Positions 43,201 to 58,200 of a stretch of DNA of 64,000 nt are shown in pieces. Numbering within the stretch: position 1 is the stretch's first letter; every line of letters begins with the position of its first letter. The position numbers were made by a program, and so were the translations under genes. Origin of the DNA: Apostichopus japonicus (lineage: Eukaryota > Echinodermata > Holothuroidea > Aspidochirotida > Stichopodidae); the NCBI RefSeq assembly GCF_037975245.1, contig NC_092561.1:124001-188000 (forward strand). Direction: 5' to 3'. Under the pieces are notes generated by a model. That model was not told the DNA's origin, did no database searches, and was given only the letters and a program-made list of their open reading frames with translations.

Positions 43201-46200
43201 TCAATGTTTGTTTCAAACAAACTATAAATTTTCTCTCTGCATAATATAAACCCATAAATTATATTCACATCACGTAAAAAGAATCTCCCCCACTTTGACT
43301 AACTTCCAAATTAAAGTTGTTCCCACTAAAACTTGAACAAAAATCACATCCCAGCTTCCCCTAAAATCATACCAAAAAAGGTATATTTAAGGATTAATAT
43401 AAGTTCAATAGAATGGCATGAAAGGAACATACAATATACACAATCTTGCATTCAAATGTAATGGTTGTAATGGTTTTGACGTGTTACCTGTGGAGGAGTT
43501 GCGTGATGTTGATGATGGGAATGAAGTCTCCCAGGAGGGAAATAGTGAGTGGCTAGTAGTGGACGAAGTGCGTGGTGATTGTGATGTGATAGGAGATGGT
43601 AGTGTGGTTGTAAACAGCGGTAAGTGGGGACAGGAGAAGTCGAAAGGAAGAATGGTATTGTGTGGGGATTCATTAGTACGGTATGTAGACCGACAGTTCT
43701 GCAGGGCGGATAAAGCAAAAAGGGTCAGGGTATGTTTGCCAGGTGCTAAAATCCAGGATGTCAGTAAAAGGGTAAACAAAATCGTGTCAGATGAGGAGGT
43801 GGTTGTAGTCCAGGTAGGCACTAACAATGTGCAGAAGGAGTCGCAAAACATTATTCAGTCTAGGTACCACGAATTGATGTGTCGACTAGCATCAACTCGG
43901 GCTAAAGTTGTCATATGTAGTTTGTTGCCAAGATTTGACAACAAGGTTCTGTCAGAAAAGATTGTAACTTTGAATGGTTTATTGTATAGTTTGTGTGCCG
44001 ACTTCGGCTTCACATTTGTTGACATGTGGTCATCTTTCCAGGGTAGAAGGGATCTGTTCGCCAGGGATGGTTTGCACTTAGCTAATACTGGGGCCTCGTT
44101 GTTTGGTAGGATGGTGAATTACTCTGTTGAACAGCTATGTTTAAACTAAATTGGGGGGCGATGAAGTCAGGAATTAGTTTGGATAAGGATTATGTTCCTA
44201 GTGGAGGCGATTATAGGCGTTTTGAGAGCAAAATAAGTGATAGTCATAGTTCTAACTTTAGGAGGCATGCTAAGGTACATAGTTTCAGGGATAGGCTGAA
44301 GATTGTCTTTACCAATGCTAGAAGTATTCGTAAAAATTTTGCTGAATTTACTGTGCTTCTCGAGGATCTGAAACCGGATGTGTTTGGTATCACCGAGTCT
44401 TGGTTAAGGGAGGACATTGATAGTGCTGAGGTTTCTCACCCGGGGTATGTTGTGTATCGTCAGGACAGAAGGGATACTCATAATGGGGTTGGTGGGGGAG
44501 TTTTACTGTATGTTAGGGATGACATTGTAAGTGTTGAGAAATCTCAGTTGCAAGGGTCTTTTGTTAATTCTGTCTGGTGCGAGTTGTCCACAAACAACTC
44601 CAAGAGGTCCAGGGACGTTATCACTGTAGGTGTTGTTTACCGCTCTCCTAACAGCAGCGATGATAATGATGTCGTGCTGTTTGATTCAATTAGAAAGGCT
44701 GCTAAAGGTGATGTTGTTATAATGGGCGACTTTAATTTTCCTGACATTAATTGGATAGATGGTTCTAGTAGTAGGAAAGGTAGTAATTTTCTAGATGTTG
44801 TGCAAGATTGCTTTTTACATCAACATGTTACTTTCCCTACTAGGGGGGATAACATCCTGGATCTTGTTTTGAGTTCTAATCCAAGCAATGTTGTTGATTT
44901 GACCGGTCTAGGAAAACTAGGAACTAGTGATCATGATATACTAGCTTTTGATGTTGTTTGTAAGGTCGTAAGTTCTATTAGCAAGGAAAAAGTACCTGAT
45001 TTTTCGAGATCAGATACAGAGGCAATTGAAACTTTACTAAAGGGTACAGATTGGATTAATTTGTTTAGTGATATGAGTGCTTCTCAGTCTTGGATTTGTT
45101 TTGCTGATAAATTAAAGGTCATTATGGAAAATCATGTTCCGTGGAAGAATCGTCGTCGTAAAAGCAGTATGCCTCACTGGATGAATAAGAAAGTTAGATG
45201 TGCAATTAGGCAAAAACGTAGAATGTGGAAGTTGTTTAGGAGGACTAAATCTAAATCTGTTTTGGCCAAGTTTAAAATTCATCAGCTGAAAGTAGAATGC
45301 TTAGTCTCTGATGCAAAATTGAATTTCGAAAAAAGCATCGCCCTAAAAATTAAGGATAAACCAAAGGCCTTCTTTTCTTATGTCAGGTCTAAGCAGAAAG
45401 TTAAAGATGCAATTGTTTCCCTTAGGGCACCACAGGCTGATAAGTTAGTTACTGATAGTCAGGATCTTGCAGATCTTTTGAACGACTATTTTGTGTCGGT
45501 TTTCACAAGGGAAGATACGAGTAGTATTCCAGATTTTCAGGGGGGCAGTGATAGGCCTAAACTGGATACGGTCTTATTTTCGGATGACGTTGTCTTAAAG
45601 GAGCTGCTTCGTCTAAATGTTTCTAAAGCTTCTGGACCGGATGCAATCCATCCGTATTTGTTGAAGACTTTTGCACACTATTTCTGCGTTCCACTCTCGT
45701 TGATTTTTAGTAAATTTATGGATGAAGGTTATGTTCCCAGGGACTGGAGATGTGCTAATATTACCCCAATTTTCAAGAAGGGTGATAAGACTAAGCCCTG
45801 TAATTATAGGCCCGTTAGTCTCACTAGTGTAGTTTGTAAGGTCATGGAGTCTATTGTTAAAAAGTCTTTGGTCTGTCACTTCAGCAGTCAGTCTTTGATC
45901 AGAGAGTCTCAGCATGGCTTTTGTCAAAAAAGGTCTTGTCTCACTAATATCCTTGAGTTTATGGAAGATGTAACAAGCTCACTAAATAGGCAGAGGTCTG
46001 TAGATGTTGTGTTCCTGGATTTCCAGAAGGCCTTTGATAAAGTTCCCCACCAGCGTCTTTTACTTAGGCTGAAGAGCATGGGTGTCATAGGGAATTTACT
46101 GTCTTGGATCGGGAATTGGCTTGGTAACAGGGAACAGAGGGTGGTAATTAATGGCTGTGCTTCTTCTTGGCAGAACGTTACTAGTGGGGTTCCACAAGGG

Positions 46201-49200
46201 TCTGTATTAGGTCCCCTGTTGTTTGTTGCCTATATAAATGACATCGACGGAGATATTTTGTGTACAGCTAAGAAGTTTGCTGATGACACCAAATTGTATT
46301 CTGAGGTCTCTTCCAAAAGCGATTCTGAGAAATTTCAAGCGGATTTAGATAAGATTTTTTCCTGGTCTCAGGGGTGGCAAATGCTTTTTAATATTGATAA
46401 ATGTAAGGTAATGCACATTGGTAGTAGTAACCAAAAGTTTACCTACAATCTAAATGGTGTGGAGTTACAGGAGGTCTCTGTTGAAAGAGACCTAGGTATC
46501 TACATTGACTCGTCTCTGCAACCTTCCAAACATTGTCTTGAAGCTGCTAAAAGAGGTAATAGGGTTTTAGGTATGATCAAGAGGAACTTCAGTTTTCTGA
46601 AAGAGGACATCGTAGTTAGGCTTTATAAGCAGTTGGTTAGGCCTCATCTGGAGTATGCTGTGCAGGCTTGGAACCCTTATTTTGCTAAGGATAAGGAAGT
46701 ACTTGAAAGGGTCCAGAGGAGGGCTACTAGGATGATTAGTTCCTTAAAGAGGGTTCCTTATTATAGGCGGTTACAACTGTTGAATCTCACCACACTGGAG
46801 CTTAGGAGGTTACGTGGGGACTTGATCCAGGTTTTCAAGATTGTGTATGGTTTCGACAATTTATCCTTTACCGACTTTTTCATGTTTGCAAACAGTAGTT
46901 GTACTAGAGGTCATTGTCTTAAACTTCAAAAGTCGCATAGTAGGATTAATATTCGGCATAACTTTTTTTCTAATAGGGTTGTGAATGAGTGGAATAGTTT
47001 GCCTGAGAAAGTTGTACTTGCAAGTAGTGTCAATGGGTTTAAGAATGCTTTGGACAAGCACTTTAAGCATTGTAATCGGGTCTGAGTGTTTGTGTCTTCA
47101 GTTTTTTTCCCTCTCTTTATAGGGTCCTTGATGGGGACTTAAGTGTCCCTCCTGATCCTTTTTTCTACTAAACTAAACTAAACCAACCATACTATAGACT
47201 TCCTACAGACCAGTACTATAGAATCATATCATAGTTCAATGTATGTTGTACAAACATAGAATCAGCCCACAATATAAAACTACTTATTCCACAGTACTTT
47301 AATACAAGTTTAGGCCTATCAGTGCCAATGTTCATTGGACGAAAAGAACTAGTACGGTAAGACCTGAATGCCTTTTTGTACCGTTGGATATTTCAAAAGG
47401 TTTAATATCCATGAAAATAATTCATAACTGTTTCATATATCAATATCTGACTGAACTATTGACTGGCCTTGAAATTTCAGGTTGAATGTCCAGCAATGAC
47501 AAAAAATAACAAAAATAAATCAATACTTTATAAAAAATAAAGCTCAATATTGCTCACACTTTAGTTCTTAAGCACTCTGTAGCTCTTGAGCAACAAAGAA
47601 AGAAATTATATAGCGAGATGCAGGCCCTACATGATTATAAACTATAATACTCTATGATGCTTAAAGTTGGAAATAATTTTTCCTGCAACAATACTGTCAC
47701 AGCTTTTGCTAAGGGGGGTTATCATGCACACTAACTTGGTCAGTCACAGCTGGGGAGGGGTGGTTATCATGCACTAACATTGTTAGTCACAGCTAAGGGG
47801 ATTTATCAAATATACACTAACTTTGTCAGTGACAGATATGGAGGTTTATCGTGCACGAACTTTGCCATTAAGCAACATTCTTGAAAAAGCTGCGATATAT
47901 GAAAAATAAGCCTACATATACATGTATGTAGTACTGATTCCAACTCCCAAGATATGACGTAAGCCTTGATTAATTGAGGATTTGGTATTGTACATACACC
48001 GCAAGGGTGATTAAACTTCATAATGTGAACGCTAGCGTACTCAGTCTTGCCTGCCAGCACCCCACCCCTTCCCTACCCCTCCCCTCGCAATCGTGATTGA
48101 TCACTTTCTACAAGTGTGATCAAGAATGTCTGTCAATGTTCTCGGTGATCACCTGACCCAAGATCTCTTTATTGCCCTCAAGACCTAGAGCTACAACACA
48201 TATCGGGATAGGGGGTGAGGGGCCGGAGGTGAGTCTAAAGGGGTCATACCTAGTCCTACAACTACTTAATTGATTTGTATGCACCATCATTTCTAATTCC
48301 ATGCTGATACACCTACTATTCTCAAAATGACCTGAACAAAACATCTAAGCCGAGGAGTAAACAAGTTCCTGATTCCCTTCGCACACTCAGGATGTGAACT
48401 TGAAGGTCATATTTCCCAAAACTAAATTATCCAAAGGACAATTTCTGTTCTGGCTTAGTTGGGGGGAGGGAGGGGGAGTGATATTTTGATGTGATTCATT
48501 CCCGTGATGTTATCAAAATATGACTGTAACAGAGACACCAATATGTCAACACCAGTCAAACTTAACAGTTTTTTTAAGCAATCAAAGGAAAATATTTTGC
48601 AGTACTTATTTATAGTATCTTGATCCTTGGCCTCAGAGTCTAACATCTTGAACAACAGTATATACTTTTTACATCTGCCAAGTGTATGTCTTGAATTTCA
48701 TATCCAGATTTCAATGTGATCAGTCATGAAATAACAACACCCAGTGGTATTTTCACTCTATAAATGTAATGGTGTACAAATTTACTGACTATAAAAGAAT
48801 TCGGCAAATTTCATTCAACAATGCCACATGTAGGTCTGCATACAGCAATGTAGGTTATACTTGCTTAATATATACAGGCACCTTATGTGTTTCTCTTTGC
48901 AAGCTTATCTAGTGGGTACTGCCACCTTGTAAGAACATTAATGAAAATAATTATGAACAGTATCTCAAGTGCTGTATCCCAAAGCACTTTTTAGCTGAGC
49001 CGGAAACCCACAATTCGAATTGGTGCAACCCACTTCACATGATGAAATTATGTTTTCACTATTCCTATAGTTAAGATTGCCACATGCTGTTATTCCCTCT
49101 TGTTACCCCACCCCCATCCCCCCACACACTTCTAAATCCACCAAAATAAAACATGCCAAAATGACACTATGCAAGTTAACCAAGTCTTCAGCTTTTCAAT

Positions 49201-52200
49201 ACAGTTTCTACAATATTTACTTAAAATTAATGCATGCACATGTAGGAAATAATTGGCAGAGATCTTTATATTTTTGCTAGCAATAGTCATAATATAACTG
49301 CATAAATTTCACCTGCGGCCTATAACAACCCCTGGCAATTTACAATTTATACGCATATGTAGGCCTACATTTGAACTCTCTCACACACATCTTCCCCCAC
49401 CCCCTCCCTCTCTCCCCCTTCTCCCATAAACTGAAGTCTTACCTCATAGTAGCATCCATTCAGCAATATTTTAATTTGCATAATAAATCCTTCCACGTGT
49501 TATTCTCAGAAGATCTCAAAAATCCCAAACTTTTTCTTGGACTTGGACAGATATTAAAATCGTCTTCATATCTTCACTGTGTTACGTTGGCGATACTGCT
49601 GACATATATGTACATGTACAGTACTGCACAGCCCGATCTAGTTCTATCTACAGCTGTACACGTGAATTATAAGAGCTATTGAAATTCAAAAATCCCTGCA
49701 CACAGCTGCTGTATCATATAAAAACTGAGTTACATATAGATAGTACCAGTAGTGTGTGTGCTTTGTTTATCACTGGTACTAGTGTTTACACTATAACATG
49801 TATTGTGACTAAGAGCTCTGCATATATGACTCAATACAAAACTAATAAATCAATGGGTGGGACTCACATTGGCAAAATTATTAGTCTTTAGGTCTTGTTT
49901 TTTTTGCTTTTTTTTTCACCGCCTTTCTTTTCTTTTGGGTTTGGTTGGAAATAATTGGATAATGGTATGTTGTATGACTAGCAGTATGGTGAAGGTTTGT
50001 TAAACAAGGATGGTAAATATTAAAGTTAAGGTTTATTGTATGTAGAGTTTAAGTCAAGGTCCAGAAGGAATACAAATATGAAAGTGGTTAATGAATATTT
50101 GTCAAGGTGTGTGGGGCATTAAGAAGTACTACACAGGAGGCACGAAATTAGTAAACAGTGGAGTAGAAGGAAATCCTTATGAATTAAACATTTGATATCA
50201 AATAAATATCATCAATTTGAAGAAAAATATCTATATACTAACCGTTTCACAATTTGTAAAATAATTGAAATCAATTCCAAATGGTTAATGTTTCTCACAG
50301 GTTCTTAAATATTTGAAATCAATTCCAAAATGGTTAATGTTTCTCGCAGGTTCTTAAATATTTGTGAATTGAGTTCAAGATTGTCAAACTTCCTAGAGCT
50401 TTCAATTCATTTCTTTGTGATACGTACAGTAATAGTAATATAAATTAAAACAGGATTTTTTGTTTAAGTGGTGCACACTATGGTCAATTAAGAAGGAAGG
50501 ATCAAATTAGGGCACTCCCTTGTCAAATAGAAGAAAGTAATCTCACATCGGTAAAAGAAAAATACGAAACAAGAAGAAGAGGTCACCGTAGGTTCACCAG
50601 TTTGCATCTACAGTACAGTAGGAGGCACTAAAGATCAACAGGAAATTATTCCCAAATTTTAGGAGAGTTATTTGAAAAGAACTGTTGGTGTCGTTCTGAA
50701 TCTCCAAATTACACACAGACATACATTACATACAGACAGGAACTTGTGTTAATTCAATTAATGTCTCAATGGAAGGGGGGGGGGGTGGGTAGAGATTTCT
50801 TTGAGGCTGCCTGGTAGCAAATAATTCTTGTTGATGTTGCAGCATGAGTGTCCATCTTTTGACTTTTAGCATATTAGAGGTCAATTTGAGGTCAATACTG
50901 AATGAACTTTATTTAAAGCAATGTTGTTCACCATTTGCATCAAGTTTGCTATTAAAGTTTATACTGTATATATACTTATTGGAAACAAACTTCTTACTCA
51001 ATTGGAACATCAAGTATCTGCCCTACCTCCATGTACAGCAATATGACGGAGGGGGCAGGAGGGTGGGCGTGAGGGGGGCAAGGGGAGGGGTAGGGAGTGA
51101 TTGTTCTCTACACTTCAGTAAAGAGGATGGTTGCATTTCTGCTCCTAACAATTCTCTGATCAGTATATAGATGTACTGAAAAATTTCTACACAATTACAA
51201 TACGTTCAATGAACAGTGATTTTATAACAGATTAAAAGGTTTCAAGATGTGTACACCATGGAAATACGTATTACACCGTTAACAGTTCGTGCGAAATGCC
51301 GGGGTATGACAGCTGGTTTGTGAGGCAGCAGGCACGCAGTGATGTATATAACTTAAAACATTATTGTAATCAGAAAGCACTTAATTAGTGTACTTCAATC
51401 ATGGCTAACACTGGATATTAATCAACATCAGCCTGGTTCAAAGCACTAAATATTTAAACTGTGACTGGAAGTGTTACTGGCAAAAGTTAAAGAACCACAG
51501 CATCAGTGAAATCTCAATCAGCTCTACAATTCCCTACAGACTGTTCTGGTTTACCTCCAAAAAGATCATAAATGCCTGAGAAAAGAACTTAAAAACCATT
51601 CTCTTCAGAGCATACATATGATAAATGCAACAATGTAACAACCCTACCATAGATCTGCAACAGACAAATTCCAACAATTGCAAATATCACCATAGACTAA
51701 TTGGTTCCATCAGATAATTAAACTGTTTTGACAGGATTAAATTTGTTAACTTCATGAATGATTTGCATGCAAATCTGAAATTGACATCTTGCAAACATCT
51801 TATGGAGCAGATCAATTGAAGCTTTCATATTAACCATGAAAAGGAACCTTAAAACTATTACAGAGCAATCATAGCCATAAATTTAGCGATACCTGACAAG
51901 AACTTTATATATACTTGGTAAAGTTGTCACAATTAAAACAATTGTCTAAGTGAAACCCAATGAAATGACCCTATCCCCTAACACTGCCCCGTTCCAACCC
52001 CCCGCCCCCATCTTTCTCTCACCAAGAATTAGCCTACGTATACATGTTAAAAGCTATACAAGTTAAAAGCTGGGGAATTTGCTCTATATTAACACTGGTT
52101 GGAATCCCCACATGATGTATGTACATACTGTACATGTACTGTATGTTGCTACCTGGGTTCATTCTCGTAGATAGTATTTCTTTGAAGCCCTTCCATAATA

Positions 52201-55200
52201 AGCACAATCTATCTGTCCAACCATATAACCTCTGCAAACCCCCCTCTCCCCCTCTCCCCCTCTCCTTTATTGAGGTTTCAACTCACACTAATGTGTCATT
52301 TTGCTGATTGGTACGGTAATCAATTACAACAAATCAATTCTAAATTTTAAAACACAACTTAGAATATATCATTCATGATGGTACTATTGGTCCATACATA
52401 CATTATCTCCTAGATGTAAACACTCGATTTTCAGCTTTTTGTCCAGTCAGAGCTAACACAGTATGTACACAACTGATGCAGCTAGATCAAAGTTGAAGGT
52501 TTTATGTACAATATTATTGGAATAAATAGGGAAATAGACAAAAACACATGGACAATAAGCGAGGCTAAATGGTAAGGTTTCTAATTGGCTTTGCACAAGG
52601 TCAGCTAGTGCTTAAAAGTGGCAAGTAATATCACCAGCAGCCTTTAAACAAATTTGATGCCTGTTTATTGAGGACACGCGGAAAAAAAAGACCAAAAAAA
52701 TTACACAAAAAAAAACAAAAAAATTAGACCAAAAAAATAAATTCGACAAAAAAAAATTAGACAAAAAGGAGGAAATTCAACCCGGCTGGTAAAATAAAAT
52801 CCTGTTCAGTGTCTTATCTAAAATTCCTTCATAGTCACATTTATACAGTACTTAGGTTAAGAATAGAAAATGGAAATTTAAGGAAAGGCAGACTTTATAT
52901 TTATGACTTTGATACTGAAATGTACAGTGATTGTGCATATGTTACCGTACGTACAGGTACATGTAAGAACTTTTAGCAGCTTAAGATCCACTAGTTCATA
53001 CATAATGTTCACATTAGGATGCGCCATTGCGGGATTCTCGCAATTTAGTCCCGCAAAATAATTTTCTCTTGGGGGGGGGGGCAATTTCCCTCAACAATTC
53101 CTGGTACTTCCAGCGACGTGCACCATTACTGTAGTCATAAAACTTGCCAATAACAAACCGGATATTGTATTTGTAAGGAGCCATGCGATTGGTCAAATCT
53201 TTCCAAAATGAAAACACTGGCTTTGTTAGTGCGGCACTGCACAGTGTGTATTGGTCGCATTGGTCGACCATGTGTACTGCACTGTATGTACCATATGTGC
53301 GCTAAATCTCAGTACGGGCAACTACTAACGTCATGAATATCCACCTCTCCCCCCCCCCAAACAAAATAAAACAAAAGTTGGTTTTGAAAATAAAAAAAAA
53401 ATTGATTAGGGGAATTGGGGAATTCCCCCCTTTTTTAACATTCTAGCACTAACACAGCATGGTAATCTGTACAAAACAGGCACCCAGCCTAGAGGAGAGC
53501 AACACAGTTAAAATTATGCCCAGAGACTTATAAAATAGCTCTCTATTTACGTTATGTTGCAAGCTTGTATAATTCTGACTACAGGCCGTGGAACTTCACA
53601 CTGCACCACCATGTTTGAACGAATCCATGCTTGCACATGTTTATGGTTTCAAATTGCAAACTTTTGTCATAATTTGTTTCTCGTTTCATTTTCAAAACCT
53701 TAATGTTGCAAATTCAGTGCTAAATAGCTAAAAATGTTATCACATGTCCTTAAAACAAATCTCAGGAGAATTTTCACAGCTTTCATCGTTACTTTCTGGT
53801 ATTTAGCGATGTAAGCGACAGGTAAGCAGCCAGCAGCGAGGTTAATTCTTACCGCGACGGATTATACAGAGGCCACTTTTATAAATATAAAAAATTAAGA
53901 AAAATTTAAATATGCCATGACTTATATTATTGAGAACTGACAAGTACGTTAGCTGGACCTATTTAATTGTCATACATGTATCCTGTCATCGTGGTTTATT
54001 TTCTTTGTAAATCAAACCAACCTCTAGGGCCGGGGGAGGAGGGGGGGAGATTATAGTTTAGAGCTCATGATTTAAACATACCTGTAAATCTACAGTGCCA
54101 ACCCGGACCTTAATGAGTGCATTCAGCACTCCCACCCCATCGACAATGTCACTGGCATCACCTCCCTCCATCCTACTAGCCGAGTTGACCGAAGAGATGC
54201 TGTTGGTACGCTCCATGATAAAGCTCCCATCCGATGTAGACCAGTTGTCCTGATCCTCATCAGAGGTGGAATCGATAGTAACTGTCCTCTGGAATGGAGA
54301 AATAAAGAGAACAATACACACAACTTAATTCATATGGAAACCATAGGCGTAGGAGCCTCATTTGATTTGGGGGGGCTGTAACGACTCCTACGCCTCTGAT
54401 GGAAACAATTACTAATTGGAAACAAACAACAACAAAACAAATCTTTTTGGAAACGTACCAGTTTTAAAGCACTTTTTACTGGGATGATAGATTCAAAAAA
54501 TTTGAACTTTTCATTGCAAATAATATTCAAGAAAGTCATCCATTTTAATGTTTCAAATTATATCTTTTCATGGAATTCATACTGATACCTGAAAACTAGT
54601 GTCTGGGCAACAAAACTGTGAGAATCACTTTCTGATTAATTAATCAGTTGGTCGTTACTTTGATACTTTTGTGAAAACCTGCCAAAAACCATGTACAAGC
54701 TGATGCATACTGTAGAGCAGAAAGAAGATTACTGTACTCCTAAACACACTGTAATGTAAGTAAGCCAATGATGGCTTATGGTGGCAGACATGTCATATTG
54801 TAGGTAGAGGAAAATATTTTATGGCTCCAAGTGAGCCCTGTGGTTATCTTGATTCCCTGGATAGCCCAGTTAGTCAGAAAGGAAGCATCCAATCATAACC
54901 ATATATGTCACACAACAATAATAATAACTAGTTGATTCATATAGAGCACCTACAGTATAAATAAACATTTTACTCAAGTTTATGCATTTTACGGTTTAGG
55001 CAGGGTAGCTTGCTAGCACCCCCCCCCCCCTCTACAGTATGTACTGAACAGCATTTAACTATGTATGTACACAAACACACCTTCATGGTGCAGGTTATAG
55101 TCCTCATGTTTTCCGAATACAATTTATTTCCCAATTTTTGCATGCTTCTGTTGTATATTGTACAACTGCCATACATGCATATTATTAATAGCATCGTAGA

Positions 55201-58200
55201 TACAAATCACTATACACTAACACATCTTTGTCTGATGCATAAATGTTTCCTCCAGAAATATTAATCAAATTCTCATGAATTTTTAATTCTCAACAAATGG
55301 GTAAATCTTTATAATTGTTTTTTCTTGGTTCGGTCAGGTATCAATAACACATGGCACAGGATAGTACAGTACTGTTTGCAATGGTAAAGTCAAACAGATT
55401 CTTAACACCGTTTAATGTAACATCCACATCATCCATGTATTTAACATCCACATCATGTAACATCCACATCATCCATGTATTTAACATCCACATCATGTAA
55501 CATCCACATCATCCATGTATTTAACATCCACATCATGTAACATCCACATCATCCATGTATTTAACATCCACATCATGTAACATCCACATCATCCATGTAT
55601 TTAACATCCACATCATGTAACATCCACATCATCCATGTATTTAACATCCACATCATGTAACATCCACATCATCCATGTATTTAACATCCACATCATTTAA
55701 CATCCACATCATCCATGTATTTAACATCCACATCATTTAACATCCACATCATCCATGTATTTAACATCTACATCATCCATGTATTTAACATCTACATCAT
55801 TAAACATCCATATATTTAACATCCACATCATTTAACATCCACATCATCCATGTATTTAACATCCACATCATTTAACATCCACATCATCCATGTATTTAAC
55901 ATCCACATCATGTAACATCCACATCATCCATGTATTTAACATCCACATCATGTAACATCCACATCATCCATGTATTTAACATCCACATCATTTAACATCC
56001 ACATCATCCATGTATTTAACATCCACATCATTTAACATCCACATCATCCATGTATTTAACATCTACATCATCCATGTATTTAACATCTACATCATTTAAC
56101 ATCCATATATTTAACATCCACATCATGTAACATCCACATCATCCATGTATTTAACATCCACATCATGTAACATCCACATCATCCATGTATTTAACATCCA
56201 CATCATGTAACATCCACATCATCCATGTATTTAACATCCACATCATTTAACATCCACATCATCCATGTATTTAACATCCACATCATTTAACATCCACATC
56301 ATCCATGTATTTAACATCTACATCATCCATGTATTTAACATCTACATCATTTAACATCCATATATTTAACATCCACATCATTTAACATCCACATCATCCA
56401 TGTATTTAACATCCACATCATTTAACATCCACATCATTCATGTATTTAACATCCACATCATTTAACATCCACATCATCCATGAATTTAACATCCACATCA
56501 TGTAACATCCACATCATCCATGTATTTAACATCCACATCATGTAACATCCACATCATCCATGTATTTAACATCCACATCATTTAACATCCACATCATCCA
56601 TGTATTTAACATCCACATCATTTAACATCCACATCATCCATGTATTTAACATCTACATCATCCATGTATTTAACATCTACATCATTTAACATCCATATAT
56701 TTAACATCCACATCATGTAACATCCACATCATCCATGTATTTAACATCCACATCATGTAACATCCACATCATCCATGTATTTAACATCCACATCATGTAA
56801 CATCCACATCATCCATGTATTTAACATCCACATCATTTAACATCCACATCATCCATGTATTTAACATCCACATCATTTAACATCCACATCATCCATGTAT
56901 TTAACATCCACATCATTTAACATCCACATCATCCATGTATTTAACATCCACATCATGTAACATCCACATCATCCATGTATTTAACATCCACATCATTTAA
57001 CATCCACATCATCCATGTATTTAACATCTACATCATTTAACATCCACATCATCCATGTATTTAACATCTACATCATCCATGTATTTAACATCTACATCAT
57101 TTAACATCCATGTATTTAACATCCACATCATGTAACATCCACATCATCCATGTATTTAACATCCACATCATTTAACATCCACATCATCCATGTATTTAAC
57201 ATCCACATCATTTAACATCCACATCATCCATGTATTTAACATCCACATCATGTAACATCCACATCATCCATGTATTTAACATCCACATCATTTAACATCC
57301 ACATCATCCATGTATTTAACATCCACATCATGTAACATCCACATCATCCATGTATTTAACATCCACATCATGTAACATCCACATCATCCATGTATTTAAC
57401 ATCCACATCATTTAACATCCACATCATCCATGTATTTAACATCCACATCATTTAACATCCACATCATCCATGTATTTAACATCTACATCATCCATGTATT
57501 TAACATCTACATCATTTAACATCCATATATTTAACATCCACATCATTTAACATCCACATCATCCATGTATTTAACATCTACATCATCCATGTATTTAACA
57601 TCTACATCATTTAACATCCACATCATCCATGTATTTAACATCCACATCATTTAACATCCACATCATCCCTGTATTTAACATCCACATCATGTAACATCCA
57701 CATCATCCATGTATTTAACATCCACATCATGTAACATCCACATCATCCATGTATTTAACATCCACATCATTTAACATCCACATCATCCATGTATTTAACA
57801 TCCACATCATTTAACATCCACATCATCCATGTATTTAACATCTACATCATCCATGTATTTAACATCTACATCATTTAACATCCATATATTTAACATCCAC
57901 ATCATTTAACATCCACATCATCCATGTATTTAACATCTACATCATCCATGTATTTAACATCTACATCATTTAACATCCACATCATCCATGTATTTAACAT
58001 CCACATCATTTAACATCCACATCATCCCTGTATTTAACATCCACATCATTTAACATCCACATCATCCATGTATTTAACATCCACATCATGTAACATCCAC
58101 ATCATCCATGTATTTAACATCTACATCATTTAACATGCACATCATCCATGTATTTAACATCCACATCATCCATGTATTTACCATCCACATCATTTAACAT

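Larger units (their letters stand above)
43412..47184 (+). mobile_element. CR1-like LINE, nearly intact, antisense in SHANK intron 2
   Basis: Two overlapping intact frames (43418-44149 and 44137-47085) encode an SGNH/GDSL-esterase-type ORF1 and an endonuclease-reverse transcriptase ORF2. A ~100-bp 3' UTR follows. The 3' end is a short microsatellite (CTAAA-type repeats, 47165-47184) rather than poly(A), as in CR1/L2-type elements. ORF1 begins close to the apparent 5' end with stop codons just upstream, so the element is probably 5'-truncated. I found no clear target-site duplication, so the 5' boundary is approximate. Lack of disabling mutations over 3.6 kb suggests a young insertion. It is antisense to the host gene. 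Confidence 0.93.
36426..54081 (-). other. SHANK: SHANK intron 2
   Basis: The largest intron, 17.7 kb, containing the 43-bp repeat, the MITE, the U2-headed element and the CR1-like LINE. 47.2-54.0 kb has short duplications and A- or C-rich tracts but no coding signal I can support. A GCGGGATTCTCGCAATTTAG stretch near 53,029 stands out as CpG-bearing. Confidence 0.85.

Noticed and set aside
43405-43851. Minus-strand Ser/Thr/Pro-rich frame of 148 codons
   Set aside because: It is the antisense shadow of LINE ORF1.
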